Below are positions 1 to 4,966 of a DNA stretch of 5,750 bases, one piece after another (within the stretch, counting starts at the first letter, position 1; every line of letters begins with the position of its first letter). The DNA lies in assembly GCA_023459755.1 (NCBI GenBank), contig JAEWSS010000001.1, positions 1 through 5,750 on the forward strand. The letters run 5' to 3'. Origin of the DNA: Verrucomicrobiota bacterium. Its GTDB lineage: Bacteria > Verrucomicrobiota > Lentisphaeria > Victivallales > Victivallaceae. The translations under genes and the position numbers were made by a program. The notes below the pieces were generated by a model, which worked only from the letters and a program-made list of their open reading frames with translations, did not search any database and had not been told where the DNA came from.

Positions 1-516
1 CTCGCGCTCGACAAAACCATTTTGACCGCAAACTTCGGTAAAGTCGGCCTCTTTTACTATAACATTGTGCGCGGCATCGACGAACGGCCGGTGGAACCGG
101 TCTGGGAGCGCAAATCGGTCGGCCGCGAAACCACCTTTGAAACCGACACCAAAGACGCGGAGACCCTTGCGTCCGTCCTCCGCTCACTCTCAACCATGGT
201 GTCCGCCCGACTTCGCCGCGCCGCACTCGCCGGACGAACCGTAACCCTGAAAGTCCGCTACTGCGATTTTCAGACCATGACCCGCGCCGTGTCATTCCCC
301 GCCCCGACCGACGTTCCGGAACAGATCGCCGCCGCCGCCGAAGCGCTGCTGGCCGGAATTTCCGCCGACCCGCGCCCGATCCGGCTTCTCGGCGTTACCG
401 TGTCCAACTTCAAAAGTCCCGACGTCCCGCCCGATGACGCGCCGCCGGAGCCGACCGCAATACAACTCGAATTCGATTTCTCCGGCCTGTGCGCCGCCGA
501 AGCACCCGCTTCATGA
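1..516 (+). CDS. dinB: DNA polymerase IV (Y-family translesion polymerase), C-terminal part, 5' end outside the window
   Basis: Translesion DNA polymerase that copies past damaged bases. The reading frame is open from base 1, so the TTG at 22 is an internal codon and not a start; 171 residues are visible. What remains is the end of the thumb region (FGKVGLFYYNIVRGIDERPV), then the RKSVGRETTF linker typical of DinB, then the little-finger domain with TVTLKVRYCDFQTMTR and the IRLLGV strand near its end. The catalytic palm and fingers lie upstream of the window. QLEFDF at visible residues 155-160 resembles the QLxLF-type sliding-clamp binding motif that Pol IV carries near its C terminus; here about 11 residues follow it. 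The gene is convergent with the CstA gene and ends 40 nt before a shared hairpin terminator. The family call is firm; whether the gene is intact upstream cannot be seen. Confidence 0.93.
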   Translation, partial: LALDKTILTANFGKVGLFYYNIVRGIDERPVEPVWERKSVGRETTFETDTKDAETLASVLRSLSTMVSARLRRAALAGRTVTLKVRYCDFQTMTRAVSFPAPTDVPEQIAAAAEALLAGISADPRPIRLLGVTVSNFKSPDVPPDDAPPEPTAIQLEFDFSGLCAAEAPAS

Positions 517-556
517 CACCGGTGCTTTTCCCAATTCCTGAATTTAAATAAAAAGA

Positions 557-589
557 GCGGCGCAGTCCGGGTTTCCGAACCTGCGCCGC
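557..589. terminator. Bidirectional hairpin terminator between convergent dinB and cstA-type genes
   Basis: A perfect 9-bp stem (GCGGCGCAG at 557-565 pairs with CTGCGCCGC at 581-589) encloses a loop that can itself form a short inner stem (CCGG with CCGA around GTTT). For minus-strand transcripts the stem is followed by CTCTTTTTATTTAAA, a good U-tract, and it sits 25 nt after the CstA-family stop codon. For plus-strand transcripts the following run (GTCTCATGTTGTTTT) is weaker. The hairpin should therefore stop the minus-strand operon well and dinB less well. Based on direct reading of the palindrome; folding energy was not computed. Confidence 0.85.
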
Positions 590-614
590 GTCTCATGTTG
601 TTTTGAAAAAAATA

Positions 615-2105
615 TTATTTGGACTTTGCGTCTTCCAACTTTTTCCGTCCGGCCGCCCAATAGCCGCGAGCCAGCACCACCGCCGTTAACACCGCGGTAA
701 TGGCCAGCGCCAGATTGCGCGCCGCGTCCAGATTCATGCCGAACCCGACCGCGCCGCCGAGGTCTTTGTCTTTTGTCCACAAAATATAGCTGACGACAAT
801 GAACGTCATAAACATTCCGGGCAGCAGCGCAACAAAAAATGTCTTGCCGCGCGCCATCAGCCACACGGTGGCCGCCATCAACGTGGAGGCGGCCAACACC
901 TGGTTTCCCCAGGCGAAATAGTTCCACAGGCTCTGGAAACTCTTGTCGTTCGGGTCGGTCGGATTGCTCCACCACAGCAGAACGCAGACAATCGCGATCA
1001 GCGGCAGGCAGAGCAGAATCCGGTTCATGATCCGTCCCTGGCTGATGGAGAACACTTCGGCCAGACTGAGCCGCAGGCTCCGCATCGCGGTGTCGCCGGA
1101 AGTCACGGCCAGCACGATCACGGCGACCACGGTCACCGAGCCCCAGCCGGAACCGAGGAACCGGGTGGTGATTTCGATCAGGACGCTGTTCGGGTTGACG
1201 GTCATGAAATTGGCGTCCAGATTATAGATCACCAGTCCGGCGGCGGCCCAGACCATGGCGATCAGGCCTTCAACCACCATCATTCCGTAGAACGAACTGC
1301 GCGCCTCGCGCTCGCGCCCCATCGTACGGGCGATGATCGGCGACTGCGTGGCGTGAAAACCGGAAATAATCCCGCAGGCGATCGTCACGAACAGCAGAGG
1401 AATAATCGGATGCCCGTTGGCGGCGTCCCACTTATGGGCAAGGAAGCCGGTCGATTCGGAGAGCAGGTCGCGGGCGGCGTTGATGTCGGTCGCATGAACG
1501 ATCGCGCCGAAGATCGCCACCGTGCCCAACAGCAGCATCAGTCCGAAAATCGGGTAGATTTTGCCGATTATCTTGTCCACCGGAAACAGCGTTGCGGCGA
1601 TGTAGTAAATGAAAATCGCGCCGACCGCCCACCAGAAATAACCGCCGAGCAGTCCTTTGATCAGCGTGGCCGGAACGTTGATGAACACCGCCACCACCAG
1701 CAGCAGTAAAAAGGTCATAAACGCGGTAAAGATCCAGTAATAGACCCGCCCGAGGTTCATCCGGATGATCGCCGGAAGATTGGCCCCGCCGTGACGAAGC
1801 GAGATCATTCCGCCGAGGAAGTCGTGAGTGGCTCCGGCGATGATGTTGCCGAGCGGAATTATCAGAAACACCACACTGCCGAACTTGATGCCCATGATGA
1901 CGCCGATCACCGGCCCCACACCGGCAATATTCAACAACTGGATCAGCATGTTTTTCCAGTGCGGAAGCGTCACATAGTCCACGCCGTCGCACATGGCGAC
2001 GGCCGGAGTTTTGCGGCGGTCGGGCGCCAGAATCCGCTCAATATAGCGGCCGTAAGTGTAATATCCGCCGATCAGCAAAGCCAAACCGAGAATAAAACTC
2101 AACAT
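615..2105 (-). CDS. CstA-family (carbon starvation protein A) inner-membrane transporter, short form
   Basis: Predicted polytopic inner-membrane transporter of 496 residues. Characterised members, E. coli CstA and BtsT, are linked to peptide and pyruvate uptake under nutrient limitation; the substrate here is unknown. Family signatures in order: GVDYVTLPHWKN at 41-52, followed by QLLNIAGVGPVIG; GATHDFLGGMISLRHGGA at 91-108; SGFHATQSPIIARTMGRE at 248-265; TSGDTAMRSLRL at 335-346; WNYFAWGNQVLA at 394-405. Many hydrophobic stretches are visible, for example around 3-17, 54-90, 123-146, 160-173, 186-204, 235-250, 323-335, 363-379, 424-443 and 463-479. At 496 residues it is far shorter than the roughly 700-residue E. 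coli proteins but matches the short forms seen in many anaerobes. It is the second gene of an operon: its ATG lies 3 nt after the stop of the SGNH hydrolase gene and it uses a Shine-Dalgarno inside that gene. It ends at a strong terminator. The symbol is left empty because cstA and btsT cannot be told apart. Confidence 0.93.
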   Translation of the reverse strand: MLSFILGLALLIGGYYTYGRYIERILAPDRRKTPAVAMCDGVDYVTLPHWKNMLIQLLNIAGVGPVIGVIMGIKFGSVVFLIIPLGNIIAGATHDFLGGMISLRHGGANLPAIIRMNLGRVYYWIFTAFMTFLLLLVVAVFINVPATLIKGLLGGYFWWAVGAIFIYYIAATLFPVDKIIGKIYPIFGLMLLLGTVAIFGAIVHATDINAARDLLSESTGFLAHKWDAANGHPIIPLLFVTIACGIISGFHATQSPIIARTMGREREARSSFYGMMVVEGLIAMVWAAAGLVIYNLDANFMTVNPNSVLIEITTRFLGSGWGSVTVVAVIVLAVTSGDTAMRSLRLSLAEVFSISQGRIMNRILLCLPLIAIVCVLLWWSNPTDPNDKSFQSLWNYFAWGNQVLAASTLMAATVWLMARGKTFFVALLPGMFMTFIVVSYILWTKDKDLGGAVGFGMNLDAARNLALAITAVLTAVVLARGYWAAGRKKLEDAKSK

Positions 2106-2108
2106 TTT

Positions 2109-3278
2109 TTATTTTCCTTCTTTCGCAAGAATATCGGCGATAACCGGCTCCAGGGTGACGGCCATGCGATAGAAGCCAAGATCGTTCGGATGCCAGCAGT
2201 CAACCATACCGTCGGCGTAGTCGTCGCCCATCAGCAAACCGCCGTCAAAGAAGTAGATGTGTTCGTCACCGGCAGCGCGACGCTTGTCATATTCGTCCTT
2301 CTGGAGGTTCCAGCGATTGACCACCGTGCCGCGGCGTTCGTCGGTAAGTTTATTGTCCTGATACATCGCCTCTTCGGGGAAGCGGATGCGGGGCAGGATC
2401 AATATCGGCATATCGGGATGATGCTTGCGCAGAATGTCGATGAAAGGAGAAAGGGTTTGAGCCATTTTTCCGTCTTCGTTGGCCTCGTAGTCGAGAATAA
2501 ACAGCGCCGGATCGTCGATTCCGGAAAGCAGTTCGGCCATTTCCGGCTCGCCCTTGCCGTTGCCGGAGAAACCGTAATTCAGAAACTCCCGGTTCAGGCG
2601 GCGGCTCAGAATATTGGTGAACAGATTGCCCGGACGCGACGCGCATCCGCCCTGCGTGATGCTGGTGCCGTAAATAACGATCGGGCGTTCCGCGGCAAAC
2701 GGCGCGGCCGGTTCCATCTTCGAGCCTCCGACCAGACCGATCTCCACCTTCTCAACTCCGTCGTAAAGCGGAAAGTTGATGATAAAGTCGTGCATTTTGC
2801 CGTTGCCGGAGCTGAAAAGTTCTTTGGTGAATTCGGCCGCGCCGATCGCGTGCGCCGAAGAATTGACAAAACTGTATTTTCCGTTGTCGCCGACATAGAG
2901 ATCGAAACCGCTGGAGCCGGTCTGCGGCATGTGCGGCATCGGACCGTAGTTGGAAAGCGTGGCGCGAAGCAGCACGCGCGGACTGTCGGTCCGGAAGCGG
3001 ATCTGGCCGCCGGAAGTGTGTTTACCCAGCCAAATCACCGAAGTCGGAATGTTCTGCTCCGGCTCCCAGGGAAGACGGTTGTACTGTCTGGCGGGATCGG
3101 TCCAGTAGAATCCGGCGAGTTTGAACGGTGAATCTCCGCCGGGAACGGACCACACGATATTGTTTTCGTCGGCGGTTTTACCGGCGAGGTACTGGTCGAC
3201 ATCAAGTATCTTCGGGTCGGCCGCAAAAAGCTCCGCCGCCGCTGCAAGCAGGGCGATGACTCCGGACAATCGTTTCAA
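2109..3278 (-). CDS. Secreted SGNH/GDSL-type esterase with N-terminal GxDLY domain, TTG start
   Basis: Predicted exported esterase or acylhydrolase of 389 residues acting in the periplasm or outside the cell. The start is TTG at 3278: it lies 6 nt after a perfect AGGAGG and gives a clean signal peptide (MKRLSGVIALLAAAAELFAA, probable cleavage around residues 19-20). The longer in-frame reading from 3341 starts inside the -35 box of the gene's own promoter and would place a KKKRR stretch before the hydrophobic core. An N-terminal beta-rich domain carries SGFDLYVGDNGKYSF at 123-137, the GxDLY signature (PF14607-type). The SGNH hydrolase domain (Lipase_GDSL_3-type) starts near 198 with IVIYGTSITQGG, nucleophile Ser206; the likely oxyanion Gly is in GFSGNG (236-241), the block III Asn is probably Asn267 in DYEAN, and the Asp360/His363 pair sits in DCWHPNDLGF. 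All catalytic residues appear present. Relatives include polysaccharide acetylesterases, but the substrate here is not determined. First gene of an operon with the CstA-family gene. Confidence 0.9.
   Translation of the reverse strand: MKRLSGVIALLAAAAELFAADPKILDVDQYLAGKTADENNIVWSVPGGDSPFKLAGFYWTDPARQYNRLPWEPEQNIPTSVIWLGKHTSGGQIRFRTDSPRVLLRATLSNYGPMPHMPQTGSSGFDLYVGDNGKYSFVNSSAHAIGAAEFTKELFSSGNGKMHDFIINFPLYDGVEKVEIGLVGGSKMEPAAPFAAERPIVIYGTSITQGGCASRPGNLFTNILSRRLNREFLNYGFSGNGKGEPEMAELLSGIDDPALFILDYEANEDGKMAQTLSPFIDILRKHHPDMPILILPRIRFPEEAMYQDNKLTDERRGTVVNRWNLQKDEYDKRRAAGDEHIYFFDGGLLMGDDYADGMVDCWHPNDLGFYRMAVTLEPVIADILAKEGK
2113..2119 (-). promoter_or_regulatory. Ribosome binding site of the CstA-family gene, embedded in the end of the upstream gene
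   Basis: On the minus strand AAGGAAA lies in the last codons (Glu-Gly-Lys) of the SGNH hydrolase gene, about 9 nt from AGGA to the ATG at 2105. The upstream stop codon (2111-2109) falls between this site and the start, an arrangement that favours translational coupling. Confidence 0.75.
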
Positions 3279-3284
3279 AATAAT

Positions 3285-3290
3285 CCTCCT
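3285..3290 (-). promoter_or_regulatory. Shine-Dalgarno AGGAGG that fixes the TTG start of the SGNH hydrolase
   Basis: On the minus strand a perfect AGGAGG is followed by ATTATT and then TTG (3278-3276). The site is directly preceded by a run of A residues (plus-strand T at 3290-3300, 11 bases including the first A of the motif). This perfect site with 6-nt spacing decides the start over the upstream in-frame TTG (3341) and ATG (3311). Confidence 0.88.
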
Positions 3291-3313
3291 TTTTTTTTTT
3301 GGTATTGACATTA

Positions 3314-3341
3314 AATATATGCGGATAAATTGTTTTTTCAA
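3314..3341 (-). promoter_or_regulatory. Sigma70-type promoter of the SGNH hydrolase / CstA operon
   Basis: On the minus strand TTGAAA (3341-3336) is separated by 16 nt from TATATT (3319-3314). Transcription would begin near 3307, leaving a roughly 30-nt leader of mostly A residues before the TTG start. Both boxes are close to consensus and lie where a promoter for this operon is expected. Predicted from sequence only. Confidence 0.68.
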
Positions 3342-3357
3342 GCATGGGGGCTATATT
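3330..3357 (+). promoter_or_regulatory. Sigma70-type promoter of the exonuclease operon
   Basis: TTGTTT (3330-3335) is separated by 16 nt from TATATT (3352-3357); TATTAA at 3354-3359 is an alternative -10. Transcription would start near 3364, about 9 nt before the AGAGGA ribosome binding site (3373-3378). The -35 box directly abuts the -35 box of the divergent promoter. The -35 is weaker than that of the minus-strand promoter. Confidence 0.6.
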
Positions 3358-3386
3358 AATAAATAATAACCAAGAGGATTTGTATT

Positions 3387-4175
3387 ATGCTCGAAGAACT
3401 GAAACTCGGCCGGCCGATTGTTTTTTTCGACCTTGAAGCCACCGGAGTCAATCCGCAGCGCGACCGGATCGTTGAAATATCCACCGTCAAAATCATGCCG
3501 GACGGTACCGACATCCGCGCCACCAGAAGACTTAACCCGACCATCCCGATTCCGCCGGCCGCCTCGGCCATCCACGGCATTTACGACGCCGACGTTGCCC
3601 ACGAACCCACCTTCGCCGACATCGCGGCGAATTTGTTCAAATATCTGGAAGACTGCGACCTCGGCGGCTACAACATCACCGGATATGACATTCCGATGCT
3701 GACCGGTGAGTTCAAACGCGCCGGCATCGATTTCAAAATGGACGGCCGCCGGGTGGTGGACGCCTTCACCATTTTCGCAAAACTTTATCCGCGCAATCTG
3801 ACCGCGGCCTATAAATTTTTCTGCGGCAAAGACCTCGAAAACGCCCACGGCGCCGAGGCCGACACGCTGGCCACCATCGAAGTCTTTGCCGGCGAGCTTG
3901 CAAAACACGCGGAAATTCCGCGCGACATGGACGAACTCCATAAATTCTGCGACAACGCCGACCCCGATGCGATCGACACCAACCGCCGTTTTAAATTCGT
4001 CGACGGCGTTGCCACCGTCAATTTCGGCAAATACTCCGGCGTGGCGCTGAAAAAGATCGCCGCCGAAGAACCGGGATTTCTACGCTGGATCGTCCGTTCC
4101 GACTTTCCGGAGGACGTGAAAAAAATCGCGTCGGACGCCCTCGCCGGCAAATTCCCGGTCCGCGAGGAAAAATGA
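3387..4175 (+). CDS. DEDDh-family 3'-5' exonuclease (DNA polymerase III epsilon / RNase T-like) with C-terminal FGKYSG domain
   Basis: Cytoplasmic 3'-5' exonuclease of 262 residues that should remove nucleotides from DNA or RNA ends with two metal ions. All DEDDh residues are visible: Asp15 and Glu17 in FFDLEATG, Asp101 in GYDIPML, and His154 with Asp159 in AHGAEADT. Residues about 10-170 make up the nuclease domain. The C-terminal part (about 202-252) contains VNFGKYSGVALKKIAAEEPG followed by FLRWIVRSDFPEDVKK, which resembles the small DUF3820/QSregVF-type domain found after the nuclease in many Bacteroidetes exonucleases. It is a stand-alone enzyme and not the polymerase subunit: no clamp-binding motif or polymerase-binding tail is evident. 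The ATG is preceded by AGAGGA at 8-nt spacing. It is first in an operon and overlaps the next gene by ATGA. The substrate (DNA repair or RNA processing) cannot be told from sequence. Confidence 0.9.
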   Translation: MLEELKLGRPIVFFDLEATGVNPQRDRIVEISTVKIMPDGTDIRATRRLNPTIPIPPAASAIHGIYDADVAHEPTFADIAANLFKYLEDCDLGGYNITGYDIPMLTGEFKRAGIDFKMDGRRVVDAFTIFAKLYPRNLTAAYKFFCGKDLENAHGAEADTLATIEVFAGELAKHAEIPRDMDELHKFCDNADPDAIDTNRRFKFVDGVATVNFGKYSGVALKKIAAEEPGFLRWIVRSDFPEDVKKIASDALAGKFPVREEK

Positions 4176-4966
4176 ACTCCGACCCGGAAAAACTGCTTTC
4201 GCTTCTGGAGGACGCCGACGACAACGCCGCCGTCAGTTTGTTCTCCGCGCTGCTGTCCGTGGCCGAATCAAAACTTCTGCCGTTGATCGCCGCCGCCCAG
4301 GATTCGCCGAACGCATCGCTGCGGAAACGCATCCACCAACTCGGCGCCATTCTGATTCTCCGCGACCGCCGCCGCGGTTTCGCCGCAAAATTGAACGCGC
4401 CGCAGCCCGACCTTATCGACGCGCTGATCGATCTCCATTTGCAGTGGTTCGATTCGGACAGCCGCCCGGTCATCGAGGAGCAGTTCCGGCTTTTCGCCGC
4501 CGAAAGCGCAAAATTCGATTTGTCTCGTCCGCAGGGCGTCATCGACTTCATGCGCATTCGCGGCTTTGCGGCCGCCGCCCCCGATGACATCACATTTCCG
4601 GAACACTTCTGCATCGGCACCGTGCTGGAAAACGGACGCGGCAGCGACGCCGTACTCTGCGCTCTGGCAAAAACCGTCGCCGCCGTTCAGGGACTTGACG
4701 CCGCCACGGTTCGCCATATGGGAACGTTTTCGCTGCGCACCAACGACGGCACATTGATAACTCCGGCCGGAGGCTGGAAAATCGAACCGGCCGGAGGCGA
4801 AAAAGCACCGGAATATTCCGACGCCCAACTTCTTCGCTACGCCGCCCAGTCGATTTTTTCCTACGCGGTTGAGGCCGACAGTTTCCGCTACATCTACACG
4901 CTGGCCGCGGCCGTCTCCGGCAAAGACAATGTGGAGTTTCTTCCCTACCCCTTCGCCGGAAACTAA
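4172..4966 (+). CDS. Divergent SirB1/transglutaminase-like-fold protein (tentative)
   Basis: A soluble 264-residue protein with no signal peptide and no membrane segment. The N terminus (about 5-70) is helical, with LLSLLEDADDNAAVSLFSALLS resembling the HEAT-like lead-in of SirB1-type proteins. The middle (about 95-195) follows the order of that family: a helix before a GF motif (RIRGFAA, 128-134), then FCIGTVLENGRGSDAVLCAL at 146-165 where the family has NSYLNxVLExRxGxPxxL, then VRHMGTFSLRT at 180-190 where the family has a PxHFxxR strand. The Asn-Ser of the first motif and the His of the second appear replaced, so an enzymatic role is doubtful. The C-terminal 60 residues are helical and not recognised. 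Start ATG overlaps the exonuclease stop (ATGA), with GAGGA only 3-4 nt upstream, so translation is probably coupled. The assignment rests on motif spacing recalled by eye; a lineage-specific unknown protein is the alternative. Confidence 0.6.
   Translation: MNSDPEKLLSLLEDADDNAAVSLFSALLSVAESKLLPLIAAAQDSPNASLRKRIHQLGAILILRDRRRGFAAKLNAPQPDLIDALIDLHLQWFDSDSRPVIEEQFRLFAAESAKFDLSRPQGVIDFMRIRGFAAAAPDDITFPEHFCIGTVLENGRGSDAVLCALAKTVAAVQGLDAATVRHMGTFSLRTNDGTLITPAGGWKIEPAGGEKAPEYSDAQLLRYAAQSIFSYAVEADSFRYIYTLAAAVSGKDNVEFLPYPFAGN
4763..4798 (+). repeat. Short in-frame direct repeat (two copies of a 12-mer)
   Basis: CCGGCCGGAGGC occurs at 4763-4774 and again at 4787-4798, exactly 24 nt apart and in frame. 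Each copy encodes Pro-Ala-Gly-Gly within the SirB1-like protein (residues 198-201 and 206-209), flanking WKIE. Probably a small local duplication or a loop of favoured codons; the CCGG core is common in this genome. Confidence 0.5.

Noticed and set aside
22..516. Reading of the first gene as a complete protein starting at TTG 22
   Set aside because: The frame is open to base 1 and the residues before it continue the DinB thumb. It is a truncated gene and TTG 22 is internal.
1791..3131. A 446-codon open frame on the plus strand opposite the CstA and SGNH genes
   Set aside because: It crosses the junction of two well-supported minus-strand genes and has a low-complexity His/Gln/Arg/Val-rich composition typical of the antisense of GC-rich genes. 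It has no recognisable domain.
3305..3310. Perfect TTGACA on the plus strand, a possible -35 box for the exonuclease gene
   Set aside because: At 16-18 nt downstream there is only AATTGT-like sequence, with no usable -10. It also lies at the predicted start point of the divergent transcript. The TTGTTT/TATATT pair is a better fit.
3351..3941. A 196-codon minus-strand frame opposite the exonuclease
   Set aside because: The plus-strand frame carries all DEDDh catalytic residues and a good ribosome binding site. The opposite frame is its shadow.
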